A stretch of 64,000 nucleotides of DNA from Gentiana macrophylla (taxonomy: Eukaryota > Streptophyta > Magnoliopsida > Gentianales > Gentianaceae): positions 1-64,000 of the forward strand of contig JAOBSW010000136.1 of NCBI GenBank assembly GCA_026214975.1, written 5' to 3'. This document shows positions 46,761 to 58,204 of the stretch, in pieces. Under the pieces are notes generated by a model. That model searched no databases. It was given only the letters and a program-made list of their open reading frames with translations, and was not told where the DNA came from. Each line of letters begins with the position of its first letter. Positions within the stretch are counted from its first letter, which is position 1. The position numbers were made by a program, and so were the translations under genes.

Positions 46761-48408
46761 ATGAAGTGATCAGAACCTTTTGTGAAGAAAATGGAGTACA
46801 ACATCAACTATCAGCAGCAGGGACTCCATAGCAAAATGGTGTAGCAGAAAAAAGAAACATAACACTCAAGGAAGTTGTTAGAACCATGATTGCAAAAGCA
46901 TGCCTACCAAAGAGATTTTGGGCTGAAGCAGCAAACACATCATGCTATACTCAAAACAGATCTATCATCAATAAACATCATGGAAAAACCCCATATGAAA
47001 TTTGTAATGGAAGAAAATCTAACATTTCACACTTGCATATGTTTGGATCTAAATATTTTGTTTTGAACAGGAGTCAGCTACATACCTTTGATGAAAATGC
47101 TGATGAAGCAATCTTCATGGATACTCAGACACTAGCAAAGCATTCAGAGTGCTCAACAAAAGGACCTTGGTGATTGAAGAATCAATTCATTTAGTTTTTG
47201 ATGAACCAAACACCAATGGTGAAGGTTTAGACACCTTTGAAGAAGAAGCCACACAAGGACAAGTATACATGAATACAACGAGTGCGGCTACTATTACGGA
47301 CCACACTTTTGGTAATCAAGATGAAGTACCCGGCTAATGCAATGCAACGGAAGAAGCACCAACACAAGATCATGAAGCTGATGCACAAGCAGGAGCTGTG
47401 GAAGAACCAGATCAAGAGCAACTCCAGCCTGATTTAAACTGGCTAAGAGATCATCCTGATGAACAAGTCATTGGAGATGTTCATACAGGAGTCAGAACTA
47501 GAAGACAACTGGAGAGCATGTTAACTTGTTTTCTGTCACAGGTGGAACCCAAGACAATAGATGATGCAATCCAGGATACTGATTGGATCACAGCCATGCA
47601 AGAAGAGCTCAATGAATTTGAGAGAAATGAGGTCTGGAAACTTGTTGACAGACCAGACATGACAAACATTATTGGAACAAAATAGGTATTCAGGAACAAG
47701 ATGGATGAACAAGGAACTGTTGTCAGAAACAAAACAAGACTAGTTGCAAATGGATATTCTCAAGGTGAATGCATAGACTATGATGAAACCTTTGCACCAG
47801 TAGCAATATTGGAAGCAATCAGACTCTTCCTAGCTTTTGCAGCACACAAGGACTTCAAAGTATATCAAATGGACGTCAAGAGTGCATTTCTGAATGGAAA
47901 CCTAGAAGAAGAAGTATATGTGGAACAACCCTCTGGTTTCCAACTCAAAGGGAAGGAAGACAAAGTATACAAGCTCAAAAAGACACTATATGGACTCAAC
48001 CAGGCACCTAGAGCCTGGTATGAGACACTATCACAATTCTTAATCAACAATAGATTCAGCAAAGGAACCATTGACAAGACTCTCTTCAAGCTAGAAGAAG
48101 GAGCAAACACTTTTCTAGTTCAGATCTATGTTGATGATATCATTTTTGGATCAGAAGATGAAAAGCTATGTGATAAATTTGCGAATATGATGAAAAGTAA
48201 ATTTCAAATGAGTATGATGGGAGAGCTCAATTACTTTCTTGGTTTACAAGTGAAACAAATGGAAGATGACATCTTTACCAATCAAGCCAAGTATACAAAT
48301 GACTTGATACATAAATATGGTATGGATACAAGTGGTACATCAGATACTCCAATGTGTGCAAGAGTCATTCTTGGGAATGATGAAAATGGAAAAGATGTTG
48401 ATCAAAAT
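46761..48408 (+). mobile_element. Internal fragment of another Copia element (integrase to reverse transcriptase)
   Basis: The plus strand reads CEENGVQHQLSAAGTP, QNGVAEKRNITLKEVVRTMI, HGKTPYEICNGRKSNISHLH (integrase), then VRTRRQLESMLTCFLSQVEP and the reverse transcriptase. Both ends are cut within coding sequence, so no LTRs accompany it. Stops occur at 46829 and 47335 (47683 also). Confidence 0.88.
46886..47337 (+). pseudogene. Copia integrase C-terminal remnant
   Basis: Open stretches 46886-47173 and 47149-47337 give MIAKACLPKRFWAEAANTSC, MFGSKYFVLNRSQLHTFDEN, then VIEESIHLVFDEPN. This is the C-terminal half of integrase and the linker to reverse transcriptase. A frame change occurs near 47130-47170, and a stop falls at 47335. 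Confidence 0.85.
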
Positions 48409-48420
48409 CCCTGGGAATAA
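47398..48420 (+). pseudogene. Copia reverse transcriptase fragment
   Basis: Frames 47398-47685 and 47701-48420 together give DDAIQDTDWITAMQEELNEF, ERNEVWKLVDRP, then [60 protein letters not shown] and the catalytic [10 protein letters not shown]. One TAG at 47683-47685 separates them. After NGKDVDQNP the sequence leaves the family at about 48408, before the RNase H. The reverse transcriptase domain is almost intact. Confidence 0.9.
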
Positions 48421-48847
48421 GAACCTGAGTCTACACAATAAAGAAATTACAGACCTAACTAGTGAGAACACAAAAAGGAATAAATTTTATTAAGCGCTAT
48501 TGGATACACATGAGAGGAGAACAAAATCCATGGGAATAAGAACTTGAGTCTACATAATAAAGAAATTACAGTCCTTTTAAGCTAAAAAAATAGGCAGGGA
48601 CAATCCCCTTCCTGTTAACAAGATTGAAGAAATAGAAGAAAAACATCAGCATATTTCACAAAATGGTACAGTATAAAGGATAAAAACAATGATGCCAACC
48701 CAGGCTTTGAATGAATAAAAACCCCTGTATTAAAACCCAGATCTAAAGATGCAAAATCTCGTAGCTCTAATGCACCAAGCTGTTGTTTTTAATGCAACTT
48801 TGTTTCACCATAAGTAGAATAGATCATGACATTATATCCAGTACGTA
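48409..48847. other. Spacer with a ~48 bp direct repeat
   Basis: A block beginning AATCCCTGGGAATAAGAACC (48406-48455) recurs as AATCCATGGGAATAAGAACT at 48526-48574, a 120 bp spacing. The first copy lies at the break of the Copia fragment. The rest is the likely 3' flank of the GTP cyclohydrolase gene. Confidence 0.55.
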
Positions 48848-51184
48848 TCATCCTTCCGTCTTACAAAAACTCGGAATGCTCTGCAAAAATTTTGTCCTAA
48901 GTGCAGGGTTGGAAGAAAATCGTCCCAAAGCGACAAAAGTGGCGATGTACTCCCAAACTTCTCAATGCCTCTAGATATCATGCAAGTATGCCAAACTTTC
49001 TACCACTACCATCACATCTTTACCTAAAAGTGGCGACACCGTCTCAAAGAACTTGCTTTGTTAGCCTTTCTTGTACTTGGAGCTTGAAACCGTAAAAATG
49101 AACTATCGAATGAAGGACGGATCTTCCAATTGGATTGACTACCTTGCTAGAGAGATACCTATGTGGACTACTCCATAGAAAGGAGCAAATGATGCTCACA
49201 TTGGGACAAGAATGATAAGTCAAGCTCGAGAACATATATGCTCTTCACCATGGCTCATTGTCCCATTAAGTACCAATCCTCCATTCAACTTCATCTCCAG
49301 GATTGCACTTTTGAAGTTCATTAACCATGTTACTGAAACGAGCGAGATGTTCTATAAGTTCTTCCTCGAGGGTCTTCACCGAGAGATCGAATGATTGAAG
49401 CTACAAAGCAGATTATCATTTCTTTGGATCTACTGGATTTGTTTTGAATGAATAATTCAATGGGCACCAACACTTGTCAAGAGATCCGTTTAAGCCGCCG
49501 GCATCATTAGCCGAGTTTTGGTTTTGAACTTTAGAAGACTTAGAAAATCGGACCAATCATTTGCTTTCTTATCTTCAAAAACGCCCGAACTGAAGTAATC
49601 AATGTTTTTGTCCACCCATGATCATTCACATCAAGAAAAGTAGAACCGATTTTCGGAGAATGAATGTGGAAACACCGGAGAACGACGGCAACACTGCGGG
49701 CTTGATACCATCATGCAATGATTCTGGACTTCATCCGCTAAGCGATGTGGATCTTGAAGTCGTTTTGCAAATGTATCAACAACCCTCGAAAGCTTACTAA
49801 GACCAACGACTACTTGTCCACAAGGGACGTAGCCCACATGACACTTAACCTGGAAAGGAAGCAAGCAGGCTTCACAATAGGAAAAGAAGTCTAGATCACG
49901 AACAATTACTAGACCACCCATTCCTCCAGCATGGCCAACTCCACTTTCCAATCCAGCCTCGGGAAATAATGCACCGTGGACAATATCCTGTGCCTTCATT
50001 CTGTAGCCTAGACACAGCAGGGATATAATTAAGTTCAAAGGTTGGGTAACATTTCAAATAGTTAAAAAAAAAAGAGACCAAAAGTGGCACCCTTGTCCTC
50101 AAGATCTTACCCCTTTGTAACAAATGCCATTAATTTAAAGGATGCCAAAAGATAGAAAAAGTGTATACAGTGAAGCGGCTACCACAGTCAGATCCATAGA
50201 AACACTAGGATATTAACATCCCATTGGAGTGTATTGTCCCTTACTAAACTACATAGTTAAACATGACTGAATACAAACTTATTACACCTCCTCTGTTCCT
50301 GATTATTTGAATAAGTTGTTAAAATCATGAAGATTTAAAAAAGTGAAACATAGGTTTGACATGAACAATAAAAGGACTAATATAGTCTTGATTACAACTA
50401 ATGCATTCTTACTTTTAATCTCTCTCTAATACTTAAGGGTGGAATAAGAAAAAGAACAATAATTGCTGCTTTGGAAATGAAAAGTGACAATTAAACAGGA
50501 ACAAATATGTTAAGTTGTTCAAGTAAAAAATACTGGAGGGAGTACCCAACTACCAATTCCTGCATAAGAAGAAGCCATCAAAGTTGAATAAAAGCTTAAA
50601 ACTATTCATATTTTAAATGATAGCACTATGGTCAGTCAACAGGAACCTACAGACAAAAACAGGACAACAAAAAAACAAGCATGGTCCGACTTTCCAAATC
50701 AATAAACAACAGAAAGGTATTTAGACAAACATAAAGAACTAGAAACAAAATAAAAAAAAGGATACTCTAGCAAAGGAATATAGCACCGCGCGTGGACCAT
50801 ATCCTAGCAACTTTTAAAGACTAGAAATAAAACAAATGGGGAAAGAGCTGACCAAGAACTCACATGGTGCATGTTACTCCCCTAACGTCACATGTAAACA
50901 TAACTAGTTTTATACTTCTAATGGTCTAGTATATTTGATAGTAATAATAATAATAATAAAATAAAATAAAAAGGATCACCTTTAGTCCCTTCTCGAAGAG
51001 CTTTAGCCACCCGGAGAGGAGTTTTCCGGATACCTTCACGATTAACATCTTCACCCAAACCCTGCAAAAGGACCTTCACAGCATTTTCTATGGCCAAAAT
51101 TTCAGGTTCCTTCTCAAAACCAAGATCTAGGCCGCGTTCATCCTCAAACTCTACACGAAAATGATCATCGATTAAAGCTCCCAT
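48848..51184 (-). CDS. GCH1: GTP cyclohydrolase I, plant two-domain type (disrupted reading frame)
   Basis: Catalyses the first step of pterin and folate synthesis, from GTP to dihydroneopterin triphosphate, in the cytosol. Exon 1, 50980-51184, reads MGALIDDHFRVEFEDERG, then AIENAVKVLLQGLGEDVNRE and KTPLRVAKALREGTKG. Exon 2 runs from 50007 down to the stop at 48848: GALFPEAGLESGVGHAGG, DFFSYCEACLLPFQVKCHVG, PCGQVVVGLSKLSRVVDTFA, and in the second half-domain SQCEHHLL, YGVVHIGY, NPIGRSVLHSIVHFYGFKLQ and HTCMISRGIEKFGS. Both half-domains of the plant enzyme are present. From about 49720 downward the frame shifts repeatedly (near 49718, 49692, 49668, 49640 and several places to 48900), all by single bases in otherwise conserved protein. 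Either a decaying gene or sequencing errors. The intron (about 970 bp) contains a MITE. Confidence 0.85.
50285..50544. mobile_element. MITE-like element in the GTP cyclohydrolase intron
   Basis: Left end CACCTCCTCTGTTCCTGATT and right end ATACTGGAGGGAGTA form imperfect inverted ends of the CTCCCTCCGT class. The inner parts ATTTGAATAAGTTGTTAAA and TTAAGTTGTTCAAGTAAAA also pair. No intact TA duplication could be set. Confidence 0.6.
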
Positions 51185-53160
51185 TCCACAAAGAGCAATC
51201 TAGACTACAATGCCGCCCAATCACAAAACAATTTCACACCAATGGCAAACTTCAAACATAAAACCACAAACCCAGATGCAAGAAAAATCCATAAAGAAGA
51301 AATGTTTCTTAAATTAGAGAGAAAGGATCCGGGTGATGGTAGACAAAATAAATGAGGGTACAGTTGCTATTCAGAGTATATGTGGTGAGAAACAAAATAA
51401 TTGATGGCTAAAGTTGCAAACTTCAAACATATAACCACAAACCCAGATGCAACTTGCAAGGAATAATCCACAACCCAGATTATGTGAACGGGAATTTAAT
51501 GTCTTGACTAGATTACAATCAACATGATTCATTTGAATTTAATGTCTTGACTAGATTACAAAGCAATGCAGTAAACGAAATGTGTTTTAACTTTAATAAT
51601 AAACTAATTCTATTTTACTTATGTTGCAAAAAGAAAGAAACAAATTAATTACAGATAGAAGCCGTAGATTGTTTGATTGAATGCTTTAAACTGCGATAAG
51701 AAATGCAAAGATAGCAGTCACCATAATGACAGAGATTCAGATAACATGAAGTTCAGAATAATAACAAATTAATCGGCATCCATACAGACTCGAATTCAGT
51801 TTAATGCTGTCATACACACTGTTCCGCCAGCCTTTTAACCATAGCCTAATCTCAAAAAATGGCCAAACACAACCACTGCTAATCAGGGGCGGCTGCAGGA
51901 ATCTTGACATGGGGTCAGAAGTTTGTCAAATTTTTTCCATATCACATATATATTTGAACATTCAATTCTATACGTATAATTATGAAGCGATAACTAAAAA
52001 ACAAGTCAAGACATAAAAATAAAGAGGAAGAAAACATGGGATTATGCAAAGAGAACAGAGGAAATTATGATACGGTAAACAAGTAAGTAACCCCTGAATT
52101 AATCAAATTTGAACATGCCAAAACCATTAAATCTATAAACCAAAACCATTGTATCGACAAGCTAAAAGCATTTAAAAGGTCAAGATATATTGCTTTATTT
52201 AAGCTATTTTTTCCATGTGCCTGCTATCAATTGTGAGAACATTTGTATGAAATCACAATGGCTCTGTTTTTCTCCTCTCAGTCCGTTTAGATTCTCTCTT
52301 CAAAGGAAAATTCAATCTTGTCGTTATAATGCGCAAGGATGTTCCTTTGTGGGTGATTACAAAGCAGTGACATATAATATAGACTCGATTTCAGTTTCTG
52401 TCCCAATTCATCCAAAAGCAAGAGAGAAAAATCCATCCAATCATAGTGCAAACTTGTTCATGAACATAAACCAAGCACATATTTGTAGTACACTAAACAT
52501 GTTGTTAAGCATATAACCGACTTCATAAGATTCATCTTCAAGTTCAGACAAAGGCACATTTTCAAGACTCATAGCATATATGTCAAGGAGGACAACATAT
52601 TTAGTTTACCGGTAAGTGCAAAGAACCACGCTTATATGAAATACTCGAATGGCACCATGAAAAGCCACACTAAAAAAATTATTTTCAAGTGTATATTGTT
52701 AACAAAACCAGTTTGGCGAAAGCTTCAAAAGACAAAATAATCACCAAATAGCTCTTTGAAGGACATTTCATAAAAATAAGCTAAACGACCAAACATGTAG
52801 ACATAGATTAAGGCAAATTATTCATTCCTAGCCAATAGAAATGATATAGAATCACCGAATAGTTGGAACTTCCGGATATGAAAGAGTTGTGATGTGTAAA
52901 ACACGATTTTATGATAAAACAACACCCAAAAGAATCAGTAATGTTTACGAATGTAATTGCAAAATACGAATGCAATTGCAAAGCAAAAACTGTAATCAGG
53001 CATTAAACAGGTCTCATTATTTCCAAACGTGGTTCCAACTTCCTAGTTCAAATATCACTTGAACAGCTTTACTTTATGCTATAAATTAAACAAAACATGC
53101 TATTCAAATCCGGAACTAAACATAGAACGGAAAAAATGATAGTAACATAATCAGATAAAA
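51185..53160. other. Upstream region of GCH1 and intergenic spacer
   Basis: No gene recognised. Near 51230-51460 a segment around AACTTCAAACATAAAACCAC recurs (AACTTCAAACATATAACCAC at 51418). GAATTTAATGTCTTGACTAG occurs twice (51490 and 51536). A GGGGCGGCTGCAGGAATCTT stretch near 51888 resembles ends of dispersed plant repeats. Short reading frames are not supported. Confidence 0.4.
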
Positions 53161-53390
53161 ACACATATGAAGTCTCAAAATGCAATACAACTAGTTAAGC
53201 TAACTTGTAAACAGAACGGCCCAATTCAGCACCAAAACAAACAAAAACATGTATCTAAAACGCTCTATACACAGTAGCACACAAACGCCCAATTCCCAGG
53301 CATTATCTCACAACATTAGAAGAAAAGGTTTCTGACATCATTTTACGTGCATAAAAGGAATGTATGAAGACTAGTGTGCTTATTTACTAG
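53161..53390. repeat. 230 bp direct repeat flanking a LINE fragment, copy 1
   Basis: Matches 53750-53979 with only about six differences. Its last 90 bp are the start of duplicated segment B (see 53301). Confidence 0.9.
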
Positions 53391-53749
53391 TTCCGTATTT
53401 GCTGAGGAGGCTCAAGCTTTACGTTGGTGTCTGAGTAGAAGTCTTTCAATGGGCATTAAGCATCTAGTTTGTTTTACTGATAATTTGTCTTTAGCTAACT
53501 GTAGTGAATTTGGTTGGTCTCCCCCTTTCGATTCTGCAACTGTATTATATGATATTAGGCTGATGATTTTACTTTTTGATTCATGCCATGTTTTGTACAC
53601 TGCCAGAGAAAGCAACGAGTTAGCCCATAAGCTCGCTGCTTTCTCCTTCAGATCAGATGTAGGCGTTTTCTAGCATGGGTGTATTCCGGTATGGGCCTGT
53701 ACAACCTAATGTCTTTATTAATGAAGGCTTTCGCTCTTTGGGGAAAAAA
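53391..53749 (+). mobile_element. 5'-truncated LINE fragment (RNase H end)
   Basis: The frame reads FAEEAQALRWCLSRSLSMGI, KHLVCFTDNLSLANCSEF, then SCHVLYTARESNELAHKLAA, ending at a stop at 53671. This is the RVT_3-type RNase H found at the C-terminus of plant LINEs. The 3' UTR (TTTATTAATGAAGGCTTTCG) ends in a short A run at 53743-53750. Only ~360 bp remain, typical of 5' truncation. The flanking direct repeat of 230 bp is far longer than usual LINE target duplications. Confidence 0.8.
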
Positions 53750-53979
53750 ACACATATGAAGTCTTAGAATGCAATACAACTAGTTAAGCTAATCTGTAAA
53801 CAGAACGGCCCAATTCAGCACCAAAACAAACAAAAACATGTATCTAAAACGCTCTATACACAGTAGCACACAAACGCCCAATTCCCAGGCATTATCTCAC
53901 AACATTAGAAGAAAAGGTTTCTGACATCATTTTACGTGCATAAAAGGAATGTATGAAGACTAGTGCGCTTATTTGCTAG
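53750..53979. repeat. 230 bp direct repeat flanking a LINE fragment, copy 2
   Basis: Second copy of 53161-53390; its right end carries the TTTGCTAGA target of the Mutator-like element. Confidence 0.9.
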
Positions 53980-53980
53980 A

Positions 53981-54832
53981 GGAAATTGGTAAATCGTAGG
54001 CATCAGTAATATGTCGCATTTTTTTTAGGTCACAAACATTTTTGACATTTTTTTGAGTTTCTTATCCAAATTTGGACGATTTCGTCCAAATCTGATCAAA
54101 CCGTCCAAATTTGGATTCCTTTTTCGTCCCAATCCATTCATTCGACCAAATTTGGGACGGAATCTGTCTAAAATTCGGACATAACGTCCAAATTGTGATT
54201 TAATTCCGTCCCAAATTGAGACGTTCGCCCAAATTTGAATGAAATTTGTTAAATCTCACCCAAATCCAATAAAAGGAACAAAGAAAAGAAATAAACAGAA
54301 CTCAGATCGATGCTTTATTCATTTGGGGTCAATGCCCTTTTATGCACAGCAGAGAAGAACCATAGATGGTTCATTTTCCATTCACGGATGAAGACAAAGA
54401 AATTGGATAATAACCAAGAAATCGAAAAATGCAAAGGTATTATGTCTACTGCTAGTCTATCTCTTCAATTTTAGTTATTGTTGCTTTATTTGTTGAGGAA
54501 TTTGCTTGACATGAACCTCTTGCCAAACCTTGACCTTTGCTGCCTTTTTCTTCAAAAAGACTCCTCTTGATCTAAAACTCTTACTTTATCAGATAAGATT
54601 AAGAACAGAGGAAGGATAATTAATTTTGAAGAAAAGGAGGAAGAAGAACAAATTCCGTCCAAATTTGGTCAGTGAATTGATTGGGACGAAAAGGAATCCA
54701 AATTTGGACGGTTTGACTGTATTTGGACGAAATCGTCCAAATTTGGACTGGAAATCTGAAAAAAAATGTCAGAAAATGTTTGACCTGAAAAAGAATGTCA
54801 GACGTTATAGTGGCCTGATTTACCAATTTCCC
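53981..54832. mobile_element. Non-autonomous Mutator-like element with long inverted ends
   Basis: 852 bp between perfect 9 bp duplications TTTGCTAGA (53972-53980 and 54833-54841). Inverted ends begin GGAAATTGGTAAATC and end GATTTACCAATTTCCC, and the match continues inward for roughly 150-200 bp, including CCAAATTTGGACG blocks. A 9 bp duplication with long inverted ends is the Mutator signature. No transposase is encoded; reading frames inside (54620-54850) come from the inverted ends. Confidence 0.9.
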
Positions 54833-54946
54833 TTTGCTAGACCTAACTAGTGAGTCTAATATACACTCATATACACAAATATAAACATATAAATTGGACT
54901 AGGATTGAGCTCCACTAAGACATTTTTTTGTTTGTTTGTTTGTTTT

Positions 54947-57082
54947 TGTAATATCCCGACCTTTCGTAAAAGGGCAGTCGTGTCTTTTTACGGAATGAAA
55001 TATTATATTTAAATATTTGTGGATTAAAGTCTTGGTAAAAGAAATACTATTAGGTTTGGAAAAATTAATATTTATAGGGCTTTAATGGAATTGAAATGGA
55101 ATTAAAGGACCTTATTGCAAAAAGTCCTTCGGAGTTATTTTCTACAAATGAACTTCCCATGTTCTGAAGGAAGTTTTCAGAACTTCAATTTCTCCCAAGT
55201 TCGAACATGGCATCAGAAAAGAGAAAAGAAATAGAAAAGAAAACAAAAGAGACTTTTCCACAATTCTCATAAGTCTGTGATCGGTTTTCAGAAAGGATGG
55301 AAGATTTGGAATCAACGGTAAGAGAGCATCGTGGTGATACAGAAAAGTTGGGACTTTGAGAAGGCTTTGGTTGAAGTTTCTAGAAGTGCTGCAGGTTTTG
55401 GTATTGGAGTTTTGCTTTGAACAAGTAAAAGGCCCTTCCTAATGTGTAATTAGGTCTTATGATGTTTAAGGTTGAGTGATTGTGGTATTTTAATGTTAGA
55501 AATCATGCCTACTTGTTGATAGAGAAGTATGTGATGTTTGGTTGTGTAAAAGTTATGTTTTTCGTTGTTTTTTGTGTATGTTGGTGTTAAACTTGTTTGG
55601 AATCAGTGGAGATCGTTAAAGTGCAGAAAACTGAGATTTTGGGAGTTACTACGCTCGGTGCAAGCGCACTGCAGGTCGTGAGGCACACCGAGGAGAAGCA
55701 GAATGTCTGTTTTTGAGTTTGATGTCTGGTGCAAGCGCACCTGAGGCTAGTCAAGCGCAGCTTGGCTCAAGCAGAAAGATCTGGGAGTTTCGGTTGCTCG
55801 GTCTGCAGCACACTTGATGCTCGATCTTGGGCTCACCGCCCTGCTTTTGGTGTTTAACTTGTTTTAAGCCCTGAATCTCGTCTTGAGTGTTGTTCCTTGA
55901 TCTAATAACTTTATATGAACATGAACAAGCCATGATTAAGTTTCTGATGAGTTTAGTTCCGGCACCGGATGAATGCTTCCTAAGAGTTGAAGTCCAGGAC
56001 TGTCGGAAGAGTATGATTGCCTTGTGCTTTGGTGAATTAGCATTCACCAATGTTTGTGTATGTGCTAGGCCTTGTCCATGTCTAGTGGTCTAGGTGATAG
56101 AATAGGAGTTGTGAGGGAGCTTACTTGAAAATACTTAGGTGGCTAGATAATAATCTAATAACAAACGTACTTGTATAGTTAAAAGACTAAACAACATGTC
56201 ATTCTTGGAAATGCACAAGGTCATATCGCGATGTGTGGACTATTCGGATAAAGCGAGTAACTCTGCTGGCCTTTGAAAGACACTAGGAGTAGAGGGGCCT
56301 CGTGAATGAATAAATTTACTGCCCTCGAAGGGCACTAGGAGTAGAGGGACTTCACCGAATGTGTATACTATCGGAGTCTACCAGAATAGACTTCCGTGGC
56401 TATCAGTGTGATCCACTGATAGGTTGCAAACGATACCTTATGGTGGGTAGCACCATGCGTAGTGCCTTTGAATGCGGTTGTAACAAAGATAAGCTAAGCT
56501 AGAAACCAATAGTCACAACATGTTGATGACATGAAGTGAACCCTTGAGTTGAGTCGGTCTCATAAAGATAATTTAATAATAACTAATGAACTTTTCGTTG
56601 TAAGACTTAATTATACATTAGCTTAATCCTCTTGCTATATACTTTGTACTTACCTCAATTGCATATAATGTTTTGTGTGCTTTTGGGGTGAGAAGACGAA
56701 CATGTTGATCTTAGGCTAAATGAGGAGTTTGAGGATGATGTGTGAGGATGATGATGCCATGATGATTTTTTTTCATTTCACTTTATTCCTTCTCAAAAGT
56801 TGTATTAAACTATGTTGTAATCTCCCATGTTCAAGACTTGTTGTACTTTTATTTCCAGACTTTTGTAAGATAAGTTGTTGTACTCTTTCTTTTAAGACAT
56901 TATGTAAGTTTCTTTTGTTTCGTTGATTGTAAGATAAACTTTCTAGTAATCTATTCTTAGTAGCATTTATCATGCTTGCCGAGTCCTTTTCAGCTTCCGT
57001 TTACTTTAATTTATTTAATTCTATATGTGCCAAAAGTTTTTTTTTCGGATAAGAACTTGACATCCGGAAGCGGGGCATTACA
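54947..57082 (+). mobile_element. Solo LTR (family A), 2136 bp
   Basis: Begins TGTAATATCCCGACC and ends GGGGCATTACA, with the 5 bp duplication GTTTT at 54942-54946 and 57083-57087. Relative of 28194-30511: shared landmarks are the CAAAGATAAGCTAAGCTAGA and CCTTGAGTTGAGTCGGTCTC blocks near 56480-56560 versus 29927-30002. A block of GGTGCAAGCGCAC motifs lies at 55650-55780. No internal region, so solo. Del/Tekay-like by its ends (inference). Confidence 0.88.
55655..55840 (+). repeat. GGTGCAAGCGCAC motif block in solo LTR
   Basis: GGTGCAAGCGCACTG at 55659, GGTGCAAGCGCACCTG at 55730 and TCAAGCGCAGC near 55749, with a GCACACCGAGG between, occupy the place that ATGCGCACGCAT motifs fill in 28194-30511. 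Confidence 0.7.
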
Positions 57083-57506
57083 GTTTTCGTATACAGAACT
57101 TGACAATTCAAAATCAACTTTTCTTTTGCAATTGTGTTTCTGCACGGTTCAAAGCCATTTTATCCCTCCCTCCCCCACCCCACACCCTCCCAAAAAAAAA
57201 AAAGGTTATTATTGTTATTATTAGTGAACTCTTATGAGGTTATTAGTTTCTCCACCCTCACTTTGAACAGTCAACTAAGGAATGCTCATGATCCGATACC
57301 ACCCCCTCAAAAAAGCAGGATCCGATCTCGAGCAAGGAGAACCAATATAAAATTTAAATATATAAATAAAAAATTTAAGAATAGAAGGACAAACAAGATG
57401 CATACTACATATATTAATGGATTTTTTCGGACTGAGGAGAGAGTTGCCCTCTTTAAGTGTAAAGCAAGGCATTTAGTTCTTTAAAATCAAGAAATAAAAA
57501 AGATAT

Positions 57507-58204
57507 TGTAATATTCTGAATTTCAAGAAAGGACAGACGTGTCATTTTGCGAAAACGAAATATTATATTCTTTACTTCTTTTGTGGATCAAAGTATTATA
57601 TATATATAAATATGGGGGCCGAAAATATGTTTATATATTTATGGGAAAATTCTGAATTTATAATTAAAGGAGATAATAGGTTTTATTTTGGGAAAAAGAT
57701 ATTTAAGGAAAATATCTCCCATAATTTCCTATAACCTAAAAGTATTCAGAAAATTATCTCTAAGTTCTCTGCAAACCTTTGAGAGTATAAGAGAAAAGGC
57801 TAGGAGAGTTTCTAAGGCGATACTAAACCGTTTTCAGATTTGAATAGAGATTTGGAACCATCGTGAAGAGGGCTTCGTTTTGATATCAAGCTTTTCGAGG
57901 TGCTGCAGATTTCGAGGCTTTTGGATTTGGATTTGCTTGCAAACACGTAAGAGACTCTTCCTATGATTTTGATTATGGTTTACAAGGCTTAGGTTGTTGT
58001 TTTGAGGTGTTTAGATGCTAGAAGTCGTGTCTTTTCGTCGTTTAAGGATCATGAGATGCTTTGATTTGATAAAGATGAGTTTTTCTGTTGTTTTCTGAGA
58101 ATTTCGATGCTAATTGTGTTGAAAACGGATGGGGAATCGTTAAGTGGCTGAAAATCGAGTTTAAGGTTTGAGGGTTGATGGGAGTCAACTTTACTGTAAT
58201 TTGG
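57507..58204 (+). mobile_element. 5' part of a third family A LTR, interrupted
   Basis: Starts TGTAATATTCTGAATTTC and follows the other two copies (GACAGACGTGTCATTTTGCG, a GTAAGAGACTCTTCC donor-like site near 57950) to about 58200. It is then interrupted by the Gypsy-type element; its remaining part is not in the window. Confidence 0.65.

Larger units (their letters stand above)
53301..57500. repeat. Duplicated segment, copy B, split by three insertions
   Basis: Pieces at 53301-53390 (again 53890-53979), 54841-54946 and 57083-57500 reconstitute the order of 23980-24600 and 24870-24915 in the ER-body-like gene intron. The interruptions are the LINE fragment with its 230 bp duplication, the Mutator-like element and the family A solo LTR. 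Confidence 0.85.
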
